Source of the DNA: Lojkania enalia
Lineage: Eukaryota > Ascomycota > Dothideomycetes > Pleosporales
Assembly: GCA_010094045.1 (NCBI GenBank)
Contig: ML986919.1
Coordinates: 1 to 26,905 of the forward strand
Length of the DNA stretch: 26,905 nucleotides
Direction: 5' to 3'
This document shows, piece after piece, positions 1 to 11,064 of the stretch (the stretch's first letter is position 1; each line of letters begins with the position of its first letter). The notes under the pieces were generated by a model. That model worked only from the letters and a program-made list of their open reading frames with translations, was not told the origin of the DNA and searched no databases. The position numbers and the translations under genes were made by a program.

Positions 1-720
1 CAATTATATAATATACCTACTTCTTTATACTATATAGAGATATAGACGCGTTCTTTATAGATAATAAATAGTAGGGTCGCGTATATAATAGTATAGATAC
101 TCTAGATAACTATAACCTACTTATAATTATTTAACTATATAAAAGTAGGCTTTATATAATATTCTAAACTTATAACAACCTTTATAGTATTAATAATACC
201 TATTTAAAAGCCTATCTTATTAAAGTTGTAGATATTATTATTATATATACTATATTTTATAATTATATCCTATACGAGTTTAAACTATATATTAATAACC
301 TCTAGATTCTCTTATTTTATTTTTTAGCAATCTTTTATTTAATTAAAAGCTATTTTAAACTTATCTATATACGCTATAAATCGTTTAGACTAATTCTTTC
401 TTATAGGTATTCTACTATATACGCCTAATCGTTTATCTACTATATCTACTACCTTATATAGCTGGGGTGTAAATCCTTATAAATTAAGGTTAAGAATATA
501 TTATACGATTATTTATTCTTTAGTTATTATAAGCTTCTAGCGATTTAGTTATATATAAGGGCGAAACGCGATTCTATAAAATCGAGTAGAGAGTTGTTAA
601 TATTATATATTAAAAGCTATAATAGCGCGTTATATGCTCTTAAACTAGCCTAATTTATACGCTTATAAAGTAAGCTTAATTGTACCTTCTTATTAAATTA
701 ATAGAATATCGTATTGTAAA
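1..720 (-). pseudogene. Fot1/pogo transposase, N-terminal half, RIP-degraded
   Basis: Read on the minus strand, this translates to the N-terminal DNA-binding (CENP-B/psq-like helix-turn-helix) region and the start of the DDE catalytic domain of a Fot1/pogo transposase. The first catalytic motif, normally Asn-Phe-Asp-Glu-Thr-Gly-Phe, reads N-F-N-K-I-G-F: the catalytic Asp has become Asn (codon at 219-221) and the following Glu has become Lys. Several in-frame stops lie where family members have Gln, Arg or Trp. No ATG start can be assigned, because ATG would have been converted to ATA. The rest of the catalytic domain is beyond the left edge. It cannot encode an active protein as written. Confidence 0.8.
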
Positions 721-752
721 TTTATTATAGTTTATATATAGTGTTTATAATA

Positions 753-805
753 CTAAGAAAAAGTAGCCGCTTTAATAGTTTAGCCGCTTTAATAGTAGAA
801 TATAT
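753..805. repeat. 53-bp terminal inverted repeat of pogo copy 1
   Basis: This is the same 53-bp end found at 21,694-21,746, 23,490-23,542 and 26,850-26,902. It carries two copies of an AAGCGGC-like motif, a likely pair of transposase-binding sites. The flanking TA is at 806-807. Confidence 0.92.
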
Positions 806-807
806 TA

Positions 808-2345
808 TAGTATTTAGCTTTATTAAATTAAGTTAATATTTCTTAAATTAGTAGAACCGGGTATTAATTTTTAATAGTAATAGTATTTAGGGCTCTATAG
901 TTTATATAGAATTAGAAACTACTTCTAGATTTCTTTATAAAGATTATAGGTATAATTACTAATAATAAACTTACTCTAATAAATTCTTTAGATAAGTTCT
1001 TATTAAGATACTTCTTTAATACCTTTAACTTATTTTAGAATATTTTATAGAATAGATTAAAGCTAGTTTACTTATTATTTTCTAGTTTAATCTTATAATT
1101 ATATAGTTATTATTTAAATAGTTTATTTATATTCTTATATAAAAAGATAGATAATAAGTTATAATATTTTTTAAGTACTTTAGTAATAGGGTTAGTATAT
1201 ACCTTTAGGGCTAGAGCTTTATTAATATTAGCTATTAATATAGCGAAAATTTTATAGTTAAATTATTAAAAAAGTTAAACTAGTAGTATAATATTTATAT
1301 AATATATATCTAACTATAGTATAAACTTTAAATATTTAGATTTAAATAGATTTTCTTAACTATAATCTTTATTTAAAGTTAGATTAGTTTTAGTTTTAAA
1401 TTCTTTTAACTAATATAGTATTTTAAGTAGCTAGTAATTATATTAAATATAACTTAATAGGTAGAGCTTTAAATAATACTATTTAGACTTTAAGCTATAT
1501 AGAGGTTATAAATTAATTACTTTAGAGTTTCTTTTTATATTAAGTTTAAGTAGTTTATAATCTTTAATAATTATTTAAGTAGCTTATTAGTAAATAGTAA
1601 TACTAGTAGATTATAAATATTAAGTTAGGTATTAGTTAGTAGTAAAAACTAGCTATTTATTCTTATAGTTTAGGTTTATATAATACTTATATATCTATAG
1701 CTATTTTAAAATTAACTAGTATTTTTCTAGTATAATTATATAAAGATATATTATTTCTAAATAGTTTAGATATTAGAGAGTTAAAATAATTAAGTAGGAA
1801 ATAATCCTTTTATAAAAAACTTCTCTATTAAAACTAGTTAAATATAAATTATATAAAAGTTATATCTTTTAGAGTTTTAAAGTATATATAAAGTTTCTAT
1901 AGATATAGCTATAACTAGTAGTTTTAGTATTAATAAGAATATTAATATTTTACTAGATTAGGTTTTAATAGATTAAAAAAGAAGCTAGAATCTAATAGTT
2001 CTATAACTATTTTTATAGAAGCTAGTTTTATAAATATATAGAGATTTAGTATAGACGTAGTCTTAAAAAGTAATTTACTTCTAGAATAGACCTTTTAATA
2101 ATATTCTAATTAGTAAAACTAGTTATATTTAAGAGTAAAAGTAATAGTTTTATTTATAAAATAATAAGTATATTAAAGATTAATTAGAGGATTAGTTAGA
2201 GGATTAAGAATAAGATTTATAGGGTATAGTAGAACTCTAAAACTCTTAATAGATTAATAGTAGAGGGGCGTTATATTCTAGTAAAATATATCTTTTACTA
2301 TTATACTTATAATAGCGTTCTTTACGATAGTATCTTTCTTATTTA
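808..2345 (-). mobile_element. gypsy C, distal segment (end of gag to reverse transcriptase), split by gypsy A
   Basis: The reverse complement of this stretch matches gypsy A from the gag zinc-knuckle region (about 3582) to the RT region (about 5115) at essentially every position. It continues gypsy C from the segment at 8360-9596: when gypsy A and one copy of its ATTTA target duplication are removed, the gag reading frame runs uninterrupted across the join. Its RT part is cut at 806-807 by pogo copy 1. The remainder (rest of RT, RNase H, integrase, 3' LTR) must lie left of pogo copy 1, outside the window. RIP decay is heavier than in gypsy A; all visible gag zinc ligands read Tyr. Confidence 0.9.
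2341..2345. repeat. 5-bp target-site duplication of gypsy A, left copy (ATTTA)
   Basis: ATTTA immediately precedes the 5' LTR of gypsy A, and an identical ATTTA follows the 3' LTR at 8355-8359. The target is the gag coding sequence of gypsy C. Confidence 0.92.
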
Positions 2346-2648
2346 TATTATAGTAATACCGCGATACCTCTACACCTATACTACTCTTACTATAATATCT
2401 AAACTAGCTGCTAGCAACAGCTATTAGCTGCTAGCTAAAATATAACTAACTTATTTTAACCGCGATAGAGGAAGGTTTTACTAACCTAGCTAGCCTATAT
2501 AGTAGTATAGATCTAGCCTCTATAAAAATCTATATAATATAGATATTTCTATTCTTTATATAATATTTTAATATTTATATATAGTATATAGTAATAGAGT
2601 TAACTACCTAAAGTATAATTAACTAACTATATATAAGTATCTGTAATA
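2346..2648 (+). repeat. 5' LTR of gypsy A
   Basis: This 303-bp LTR begins TATTATAG and ends TAATA, fitting an original TG...CA converted by RIP to TA...TA. It pairs with 8052-8354. It contains a 10-bp direct repeat, AGCTGCTAGC, at 2406-2415 and 2426-2435, which is partly palindromic. Confidence 0.93.
2521..2528 (+). promoter_or_regulatory. candidate TATA box in gypsy LTR
   Basis: TATAAAAA lies about 175 bp into the LTR and is conserved at 8228-8235 and 17,072-17,079 despite heavy mutation elsewhere. It is a plausible core promoter for element transcription. In a genome this TpA-rich a chance TATA is possible, but the equivalent position in several LTRs supports it. Confidence 0.4.
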
Positions 2649-2697
2649 TTATATTATATTATCTACTATTATATATTATAGATAAGAACGTATTTAT

Positions 2698-3682
2698 TAA
2701 TATATTTAAAGAGATCTAGAGTAAGTTAAACTTTTTATAGTAGAAGAATAAGATGCTAGTAGAGGTCTTAATAACTTAGAAGAACCGCTATAAGTTAAAC
2801 CTTAAAGCGATATAAAGGGAATTTAGTAGCTACTAAACAGCTATTCTTCTACTAGCTACTAGTATATTAATAGTAATAGAACTATTACCTACCTTTAGCC
2901 CGATTTAGCCTACAACCCTAGTTTCTAAATAGATACCTATATTAACTTCTAATCCGCCTAAAACTATATATAACCTATATTTCTATTCTAACTACTTATC
3001 TAACCTTCTAATATTTTCTAGTAAACATTTAGAGCTTTTATACTTTATTAGAAAGCTCTACTATAAACTAGAAGTAAATACTAACTAATATCTAACTAAA
3101 TATACCCGCCTTCTATATATTTATTCCCGTCTAGAATAAGATCTAGTAATATTAGTTAACCTATTAATAGATAAGGGTATTAACTCTATAGACAGCTTAG
3201 TCGCCTTCTTAAAATCTACTTATAGCAACCGGAATAAGGAAACTATAGTATAGAGTAAGCTAGAAACTTTAAAATAAGGCTAAAGTAGGTTCTCTACTTA
3301 TTTTACTAAATTCTAACGCCTAATTATAGATACTAAACTAAATAAGACTAGATAAATTATATATTTCTAACGTTCTCTCTTTAATAAGCTCTGCTATACT
3401 ATAATTAGTATTATAATACCTAGCACCCTAAACGACTATATTAACCTAATTTTCCTATATAATACTAACCTATATTACCTATTTAGCAACTACTATAAAC
3501 AATTAAAGTATTATACTACTTACTAGAAGAACCTAAATACTATAGAACTTAATACTTCTAGCTACGCGCTTATAGGCTCTAATAAATAAAAAAGGCGCCG
3601 CTGTAAAGAACGCTGTTATAAGTATAGTAGTAAGAGATATATTTCGCTAGAATACAGCACCCCTCTACTATTAATCTGTTAA
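2698..3682 (+). pseudogene. gypsy A gag, RIP-degraded
   Basis: A single reading frame of roughly 325 codons carries a gag-like capsid region followed by a basic stretch and a nucleocapsid zinc knuckle. The knuckle keeps the CX2CX4HX4C spacing: Cys at 3614-3616 survives, but the other three ligand codons (3623-3625, 3638-3640, 3653-3655) all read Tyr, as expected from TGY->TAY and CAY->TAY changes. All internal stops are TAA or TAG at places where Gln, Arg or Trp is likely. The start codon cannot be fixed; the frame is readable from about 2698, 50 bp after the LTR. The downstream pol frame is offset by -1, consistent with frameshifted Gag-Pol expression in the ancestor. Confidence 0.8.
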
Positions 3683-3819
3683 GGGTCTTAGAGCTCTACT
3701 ATATCTTATAAGTTCTACTCTTAATTCTCTAACCAATCCTCTAATTAATCTTTAATATACTTATTATTTTATAGATAAAGCTATTATTCTTACTCTTAAA
3801 CGCAACTAATTTCGCTAAG

Positions 3820-6800
3820 TAAAATATTATTAAAAGGTCTATTTTCGAAGTAAATCGCCTTTTAAGATTATATTTATGCCGAATTTCTATATATCTATAG
3901 AACCAGCTCCTATAGAAATAGTTATAGGACTATTAGATTCTAGCTTCTTTTTTAATCTATTAAGACCTAGTCTAGTAAAATATTAATATTCTTATTAATA
4001 CTAGAGCTACTAGTTATAGCTATATCTATAGAGACTTTATATATATCCTAAAACTTTAAAAGATATAACTTCTATATAATTTATACCTAACTAGCTTTAA
4101 TAGAGAAGTCCTCTATAAGAGAACTATTTTCTATTTAGTTACTCTAACCCTTTAACATCTAAACTATTTAGAAATAGTATATCTCTATATAACTATACTA
4201 GAAAAATACTAGTTAATTCTAGAATAGTTATAAATATATAAGTATTATATAAACCTAGACTATAAGAATAAATAGCTAGTTTTTACTGCTAACTAATACT
4301 TAACTTAATACTTATAACCTACTAGTACTACCGTCTACTAATAAGCTGTTTAAACGGTTATTAAAAACTATAAACTACTTAAATCTAATATAAAAGGAGA
4401 TTCTAAAGTAACTAATTTATAACCCCTATATAGCTTAAAACTTAGATAATACTGTTTAAAACTCTATCTATTAAACTATACCTAATATAATTATTAACTA
4501 TCTAAAATACTATACTAGTTAAAAGAATCTAAAACTAAAACTAACTTAACTTTAGATAAAGATTATAGTTAAAAGAACCTATTTAAGCTTAAATACTTAA
4601 AGTCTGTACTATAGCTAGATATATACTATATAGGTACTATACTACTAGTCTAACTTTCTTAGTAACTTAACTATAAAATCTTCGCTATATTAATAGCTAA
4701 TATTAATAAAGCTCTAGCCCTAAAGATATATATTAATCCTATTACTAAAATGCTTAAAAAATACTATAATCTATTATCTATCTTTTTATATAAGAATATA
4801 GATAAGTTACCTAAATAATAACTATATAATTATAAGATTAAACTAGAGAATAGTAAGTAAACTAGCTTCGGTCTACTCTATAAGATGTTCTAGAACGAGT
4901 TAAAGGTACTAAAAAAGTACCTTAATAAGAACTTATCTAAGAGATTTATTAGAATAAGCTTATTACTAGTAGCTGTACCTATAATCTTTATAAAGAAATC
5001 TAGAAGTAGTTTCTAATTCTATATAAACTATAGAGCCCTAAATACTATTACTATTAAGAACTAATACCTAATTCTACTAATCTAAGAAATATTAATCTAA
5101 CTTAGTAAGACTAAATACTATATAAAACTCGATATTATTACTATATTTAATAAGCTAAGGATTATTAAGGAAGATAAATAGAAAACTACCTTTTATATAC
5201 GTTATAGGCTGTTTAAATACCTAGTAATACTTTTTAACCTAGCTAATACTTTAAGTATATTCTAGTACTTTATAAATAATATATTAAGACTATATCTTAA
5301 TATATTCTATACTACCTATATTAATAATATCCTAATATTTAGTAAGAATCTAAAGAATTATAAGTAGTATATCTAGCTAGTTCTTAAAGCCTTAAGAGCG
5401 AATAGTCTATAGTTTAATATAGATAAGTATAAGTTCTACTAGTTAGAAGTAATCTACCTAGGGTATATAATTACTATAGAAGAGATCTGTATAAACCTAA
5501 AGAAGGTAAAGATAATTGTTAACTAGAAATATTCTAAGAATATAAAAGATATTTAAGCCTTTATAGGCTTTACAAACTTCTACCAACGATTTATTAGCAA
5601 CTTTTTATAGAAAGTCTTCCTTTTAGTAGCTCTAACTAAGAAGAATACTTAATTTAACTAGAATAATAGCTGTTAATATTTTTTCGACTACCTAAAGGAT
5701 ACCTTTATTTCTATACTAATTTTCTAATACTTTAACTCTAAACTATTAATAGTAGTAAAAGCTAATATATCCGATTTTATAACAGCTAGCGTGCTGTCTT
5801 AAAGAGGTGCTAATAGTAAACTAAGACCTATTACCTACTTTTCTAAGTATATAAACCCTACTAAAGGCAACTATAAGATATATAATAAAGAACTACTCGC
5901 GATTATCTAATATTTTAAGTAATAGAGACCCGAATTAGAAGGTGTAATATTTCTTATAAAAGTGTTAAGCGATTATAAGAACCTATAATACTTTATAATA
6001 ATAAAATAGCTAAGCTACTAATAGGCTTATTAATTAGAATATTTATTAAAGTTTAACTTTAGTATTATATACTAACCTAGAAAACTTAGAAAGAAGCCTA
6101 ATACCTTAACTTAAAGATTATAGGACGAGTTTATATAAGAAGAGGCCTGTAAAAGTTGTTAATAGATATTACTTCGTCCTAAACTATTCTAATAGATAGA
6201 AGTAGGCTAATCGATTATAGAGATTATCGACGAAGAATACCTAAACGATAATCTAATCTAAGATACTCTAAAGCTACTAAGAGAAGGAGCCCGTTAATCT
6301 AAACTTCTAATTCTAGCTAACTATAAAGAGTATAATAACCGACTATACTACTAAAATCGACTTATAATACTAGACTATAATAAGTTAAAGCTTAAACTAC
6401 TGTAAACCGTCTATAACTTACTATCTAGTAGATACCCTAGTTAAGGAAAGATCTTAAAACTACTCTAGCGCGAGTACTATTAGTTAAAGATATTTAACTC
6501 GGTACGATAATATATAGGCTGTTATTATATATACTAAAGAAGTAAAGCTTCTAGAGAGAAGTATTATAAATTATTAAAACCGTTACTTATACCTAAATAA
6601 AGGTTTTAAGATATTTTTATAAATTTTATAACTAATCTACTAGAATTAGAAGGTTGTATAAATATTATAGTAGTAGTTAATAGGCTTAGTAAGTATAGAT
6701 ACCTAATACTATACGTAAGAATTAAAGCTCCTAATATTATCTAACTATTCTATTACTATATATAGGTTTACTATAGACTACTATATACTATTACGTCCGA

Positions 6801-7683
6801 CTATAAGATATAATTTATTTTTATCTTCTACTAAAAATTTTATAGATAGCTATAAATTAATATATATACATTAACCAGCCCCTATCTAGAGACTAATAGT
6901 TAGATAAAGAATGCTAATATAGTAATAGAATAAGTTCTCTAAGCCTATACTAGCTATAAATAAGATAACTAGGTTAAATAGCTACTAACAGCGCAGTTTA
7001 AAGTAAATAACATAGTATCTAAATTAATAAAAGTCTTTCTATTTCTAGCCTACTTTAGCTAGCACCCTTAAATAGGCTTTAAGCTACCTACAGGGATCTA
7101 TTAACCGCTAAAATAGTCCCTAATAGCCTAGAAAGCTAATAGACTAGTTAATAAGATAAAGAATATTACGGAGTATATTAGAGAAGAACTTACCTAGATA
7201 TAAGCATTCTAATAAAAGTATGCTAACCGCAAGCGCGTACTAGCCTTTAACTACTAGGTTAGTAATCTAGTCTAGTTAGATGCTAAGAATATACGCATAT
7301 AAAGACCGTTAAAAAAGTTTAACTAGAAGAATATAGGCCCTTATAAGGTTATTGCGAAGGTATCTTCGTACGTTTATAAATTAAAACTACCTAAATTAGC
7401 TAAAATATATCCTATATTCTATATATCGCTATTACAGCTAGTATCTAAGTTGTCTAACTACTTATCTAATTAATAAGTATATAACCCTAAACCTATTAAG
7501 ATTAATAGAGAACTGAAATACTTTATCGAGCGAATAGAAGACCTCTACTACAACTAATAGAAACGCCGGCATAAATACCTAGTTAAGTAGACTAGCTATT
7601 ATAACCTAGAATAGTACCCGACTAGTAACTTTACTAAGATAACTACCGTAGAAGATTACTACGCTAGAAACCTAAATAAATAA
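3820..7683 (+). pseudogene. gypsy A pol polyprotein (PR-RT-RNase H-IN-chromodomain), RIP-degraded
   Basis: One frame of almost 1,290 codons remains in register from protease to chromodomain. The protease active site, normally Asp-Thr-Gly, reads Asn-Thr-Arg (3997-4005). RT spans about 4890-5560, and its Tyr-X-Asp-Asp box reads Y-I-N-N (the two Asn codons at 5323-5328). RNase H is about 5640-6000. The integrase core begins near 6600, with its first catalytic Asp read as Asn (6622-6624). A chromodomain (about 7510-7632) follows; one conserved Trp is now TAG. The frame ends at TAA 7681-7683, which could be the real stop or a converted Gln codon. Every catalytic change is a single transition. No net indel separates this pol from that of gypsy B. 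Confidence 0.88.
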
Positions 7684-7734
7684 GACTTAAATACGATATT
7701 ACGTCTAGATTCTTAATTAAGTACTAGGGTCTAA

Positions 7735-7965
7735 TCTAATATAGTACTACTATATAATAATAACTAATCGCGCTAATATGCCTATAATCTAACCTAATCC
7801 CTAGTATAATACTACTATTAACTACTAGTTACGCCGATATATATATAACCTAGTCTAATCCCTAGTATAATACTATTATATAAACCGACCTAACCTAATT
7901 TCTAATATAATACTACTATTAACTACTAGTTGCGTTAATATACCTGTAACCTTAACTAATACTAG
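7735..7965 (+). repeat. tandem repeats (unit about 60 bp) between pol and 3' LTR of gypsy A
   Basis: About four degenerate units begin near 7743, 7803, 7864 and 7904, each containing an AGTATAATACTACTAT-like block; the third is shortened to about 40 bp. Gypsy B has about six units in the same place, and this accounts for its extra 120 bp. Confidence 0.75.
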
Positions 7966-8038
7966 TATTAATAACTACTACTTAATTATAAATAACCTAA
8001 ATATAATATAAAAACTTAACTTATAGAAGCTTATAACT

Positions 8039-8048
8039 AAAAGGGGGG
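8039..8048 (+). other. polypurine tract of gypsy A
   Basis: AAAAGGGGGG lies three bases before the 3' LTR. It is the expected plus-strand primer site for reverse transcription, and its position supports the LTR boundary at 8052. Confidence 0.85.
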
Positions 8049-8051
8049 TAC

Positions 8052-8354
8052 TATTATAGTAATACCGCGACACTTCTACACCTATACTACTCTTACTATA
8101 ATACCTAAACTAACTACTAGTAATAGTTATTAGCTGCTAGCTAGAATATAACCGACTTATCTTAACCGTAATAGAGGAAGGTTTTACTAACCTAGCTAGC
8201 CCGTATAGTAGTATAGACCTAGCCCCTATAAAAACCTATATAATATAAATATCTCTATTTTTTATACAACGTTTTAATATTTATATATAGTATATAGTAA
8301 TAGAGTTTACTATTTAAAGCGCGATTAATTAACTACACGTAAGTATCTATAATA
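8052..8354 (+). repeat. 3' LTR of gypsy A
   Basis: This 303-bp LTR matches 2346-2648 with substitutions only, followed by ATTTA (8355-8359), the second copy of the target duplication. It has a candidate TATA box at 8228-8235. Confidence 0.93.
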
Positions 8355-8359
8355 ATTTA
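8355..8359. repeat. 5-bp target-site duplication of gypsy A, right copy (ATTTA)
   Basis: It is identical to 2341-2345. Joining the flanks through a single copy restores the gag frame of gypsy C. Confidence 0.92.
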
Positions 8360-9245
8360 TTAGAGCCTATAAGTATATAATTAGAAGTATTAAGTTTTAT
8401 AATATTTAAGTCTTTCTAATAAGTAGTATAATATTTTAATTATTTATAGTAGTTACTAAATAGGTAATATAAATTAATATTATATAGGGAAATTAGGTTA
8501 GTATAATTGTTTAAAGTACTAGATATTATAATACTAATTATAGTACGGCAGAGTTTATTAGAGAAAGAATATTAAAAATATATAATTTATCCGGTCTTAT
8601 TTAATTTAGTATCTATAATTAAGCGTTAAAATTTAGTAAAGTAAGTAGAAAACCTACTTTAACCTTATTTTAAAATCTCTAGCTTACTCTATATTATAGT
8701 CTCCTTATTCTAGTTGTTATAAGTAGATTTTAAAAAGGTAACTAAGCTATTTATAGAGTTAATATTCTTATCTATTAGTAAATTAACTAATATTACTAGG
8801 TTTTATTCTAGATAGAAATAAATATATAAAAGGCGGGTATATTTAGTTAGATATTAGTTAGTATTTTCTTCTAGTTTATAGTAGAACTTTCTAATAAAGT
8901 ATAAAAGCTCTAAGCGTTTACTAGAAAATATTAGAGGGTTAAATAAATAGTTAAAATAGAAATATAGGTTATATATAATTTTAAATAGATTAGAAGTTAA
9001 TATAGATATTTATTTAGAAGTTAGAGTTATAGATTAAATTAGGTTAAAAGCGGGTAATAGTTCTATTACTATTAATATACTAGTAGCTAATAGAAGAGTA
9101 GTTATTTAGCGGCTACTAAATTCTCTTTATATTACTTTAAGATCTAATTTATAGTAGTTCTCTTAGGTTATTAAGGCCTCTATAAGTATCTTATTCTTCT
9201 ACTATAAAGAGTTTAGCTTACCCTAAATCTTTTTAAATATATTAA
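8360..9245 (-). pseudogene. gypsy C gag, 5' portion, RIP-degraded
   Basis: On the minus strand this is the same gag frame as in gypsy A, from the post-LTR leader to just before the zinc knuckle. The knuckle lies across the gypsy A insertion, at about 2300. Differences from A are almost all transitions, with more A/T here. In-frame TAA and TAG codons occur at several Gln/Arg/Trp positions. It is non-functional by both insertion and point mutation. Confidence 0.78.
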
Positions 9246-9293
9246 TAAGCGTATTCTCGTCTATAATATATAATAGTAGATAATATAATATAA

Positions 9294-9596
9294 TATTATA
9301 GATATTTATATATAGTTAATTAATCGCACTTTAAGTAGTTAACTTTATTACTATATATTATATATAAATATTAAAATATTATATAAAGAATAGAAATATC
9401 TATATTATATAAATTTTTATAAGAGTTAGGTTTATACTACTATATAAACTAGCTAGATTAGTAAAACCTTCTTCTATTACGGTTAAAATAAGTTAGTTAT
9501 ATTCTAGCTAATAGTTAATAACTATTACTAGTAGCTAGTTTTAGTATTATAGTAAGGGTAGTATAGGTATAAAAGTATTACGGTATTACTATAATA
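9294..9596 (-). repeat. 5' LTR of gypsy C
   Basis: This is a 303-bp LTR in minus orientation, co-terminal with the LTRs of gypsy A and B (reverse complement starts TATTATAG and ends TAATA). Confidence 0.9.
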
Positions 9597-10605
9597 AATT
9601 ATATATTAAAACTAAGATCTAATTTCTATATATATACTTTAATAGTAAAAAGTAGCTTATATTTAATAGCTATAATAGGTATAATAAATAAGCTAGTATA
9701 TAGAATAGAATAATACTCTATTTCTTATAGAGTTTCTAGAAATTAAGTAAGTTATAGCTGTTATAGCTATTAAAGATTAGTAGTTAACGCGCGCCTACTA
9801 TATAATCTTTTATATATCTATAAAAGTACTTTAACTATTTAATACTAAGTTTATTTATTATTTAGCCGTTCTTATTAACTATAATAGCCTAGTTTTTAGG
9901 TATATTGTTACCTTCGTACTAAGTAGAGAGATAGTAGTAGCTAGTAATAATAATAAAGGGTAGAAGCGTCTAGCTAGTAGTATTAATCCTCTAAATTACT
10001 AAAATCTATTTATAATTATCTAATTAAATTACTTTTAGTTAATTATATCTCTCTATACTTATAATAACTAATTATAATAAGATAACGCCTATTTAAAAGC
10101 TAGATTTGTTAAAGTTATATATATCCTTATCTATAATATTATACTTCTCCTTAATATACTATATAAGTTTAAACTAGCCTTTAATTACTTTAGAATCTTT
10201 ATTTAAAGCTTTCTAGTAATTATAAAGCTAATTTAGGCGTATCTTAAGCTTAAAAGTACGTTTAATAAAGTTTCTAAACTAATATATATTAATCTAGCTT
10301 ATACTATATTTAGTAAGTAAGCTATTAACTATATTTTATATAGTAGTTAAAATAGACGTAAATTCTTATAAATCTAGGTTAAGTATATATTAGATAATAA
10401 CCTTCTCTTTAGATTTTATTAGTCTCTTTAAGTTAGGCTTATAATTATATTATAAACGAATTCTAGTATATTATTAGTATATAGTTCTTTAAATTATATT
10501 AAATATTAAAGTAATATATCTTTTACTATTTATTTAGCTTCTTTTAGTAGCTAAAAGAGTTAAGTTTACTTAATTCTCGTTTTAAGCTATATTCTTATTA
10601 TTTTA
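9597..10605 (-). pseudogene. pogo D transposase, N-terminal two thirds, RIP-degraded
   Basis: Minus-strand translation shows a psq/CENP-B-type helix-turn-helix region (about 10,600-10,250), then the DDE domain. The first acidic motif reads N-F-N-K-S-S-F in place of the family's N-F-D-E-S/T-G-F, so the catalytic Asp and Glu are lost. Further on are an I-P-K-N motif, an Asn-Gly followed by a stop where the family has Trp, and a second acidic motif reading L-I-F-N-S-Y in place of Leu-Ile-Leu-Asp-Gly-His. It stops at 9597 against the LTR of gypsy C, shortly after the region of the third catalytic Asp. Many stops are at Gln/Arg/Trp positions. This is a second, divergent pogo lineage in the window. 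Confidence 0.78.
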
Positions 10606-10680
10606 TTATTATATTATTATTAAAAGCTTAGGTATCGCGTTTTAATAATAGAGTAAACTACTCGCTTATATAGACTACTT
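9597..10680 (-). mobile_element. second Fot1/pogo-type DNA transposon (pogo D), 5' part, interrupted by gypsy C
   Basis: This segment carries a transposase clearly related to, but different from, the one at 21,694-23,542. Its 3' part would lie left of gypsy C, outside the window. The 5' end is not precisely located: the helicase-like reading on the other side fades near 10,684 and the transposase reading begins near 10,600. The terminal inverted repeat should therefore lie in about 10,610-10,685, where the minus strand reads AAGCGAGTAG...AAAACGCG, a layout reminiscent of the other family's ends. That is inference, since the matching right end is not in view. Confidence 0.65.
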
Positions 10681-10683
10681 ATT

Positions 10684-11064
10684 TATAAGGTATATTAGTA
10701 TCTCTATATATAGTATAAATATAATTTCTAGAAAATCTACCCCTATATTTAATATTAATATAGTTATTATAAGCCTACTTTCTTTAAACTATTCTTTTAA
10801 CTATCTAGCTTACTTTATATTTCTAGTATAATAGTACCTACTATCTAGTATTTTAGCTATCGCTTTATATTACGCTTTACTATAGTAGTATACTACCTCT
10901 TTCTCCCTTTATTCCCTAAGCTACTATACCTACTACTAATATATTACTAATACTATCTTCTATACCTACTTCTACTTATATTATAATACTAAATATTATA
11001 TATTTAGCTATACTATACTCGCTTAAATATATATTATATACTAAACTAATATATTCTTTTCTAG
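10684..11064 (-). pseudogene. RecQ-type helicase (telomere-linked-helicase-like), C-terminal helicase segment, RIP-degraded
   Basis: On the minus strand this continues the helicase of 17,205-20,400 after removal of gypsy B: with one 5-bp target copy kept, the frame is continuous. It reads through the second RecA-like domain. Recognisable points are a V-V-Y-Y-Y-S-K-A segment (family V-V-Y-C-Y-S-K) and motif V as G-V-D-F (10,732-10,743). I do not see the arginine-finger motif VI (Q-x-x-G-R-x-G-R), which should follow within about 25 residues. The reading becomes unconvincing near 10,684, where pogo D sequence starts. The C-terminus, including any RecQ zinc-binding part, is therefore missing here. 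Confidence 0.72.

Larger units (their letters stand above)
1..805 (-). mobile_element. Fot1/pogo-type DNA transposon, copy 1, truncated by window start
   Basis: This is the 5' half of a Tc1/mariner-superfamily (Fot1/pogo) element in minus orientation. Its reverse complement aligns without net gaps to the left half of the complete copy at 21,694-23,542, differing mostly by transitions. The outer end at 805 carries a 53-bp terminal inverted repeat, followed by a TA (806-807) that fits the TA target duplication of this superfamily. The flank beyond it, read on the minus strand, is gypsy C sequence in the reverse transcriptase region, so this element inserted into gypsy C. Its other half lies outside the window. 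Confidence is high because three copies of the same terminus occur here. Confidence 0.9.
2346..8354 (+). mobile_element. complete gypsy (Ty3-type, chromodomain) LTR retrotransposon A
   Basis: This is a full-length 6,009-bp LTR element: 5' LTR (2346-2648), gag, pol in the order protease-RT-RNase H-integrase-chromodomain, a tandem-repeat spacer, a polypurine tract and the 3' LTR (8052-8354). Both LTRs are 303 bp, and the element is flanked by identical ATTTA duplications. The domain order (integrase after RNase H) and the terminal chromodomain place it among the Ty3/gypsy chromoviruses. All coding is interrupted by RIP-type stops, so it is non-autonomous. It is inserted in gypsy C of the same family, in opposite orientation. 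It retains more CpG and some TpG sites than B or C, so it is the least decayed copy. Confidence 0.95.
8360..9596 (-). mobile_element. gypsy C, proximal segment (5' LTR and gag), minus strand
   Basis: The reverse complement reads 5' LTR (9596 down to 9294), leader and gag, matching gypsy A from its LTR start to about 3582. It then runs straight into the ATTTA target of gypsy A. Together with 808-2345 it represents about half of a third copy of the same family in opposite orientation. On its right it is flanked by the transposase of pogo D (9597 onward), so gypsy C inserted into pogo D. Its own target duplication cannot be verified, because its 3' LTR lies outside the window; the five bases after the LTR are AATTA. 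Confidence 0.92.

Noticed and set aside
2649..2697. Primer binding site after the 5' LTR of gypsy A
   Set aside because: No match to a tRNA 3' end can be recognised. RIP would have altered it, and the AT-rich stretch gives no specific support.
10384..10684. Continuation of the helicase frame beyond motif V (a run reading S-I-S-E followed by F-T-L-L-L-K-R-D-T)
   Set aside because: It lacks the expected Q-x-x-G-R-x-G-R motif, and from about 10,600 another frame gives a convincing pogo transposase N-terminus. The helicase-like reading is probably chance.
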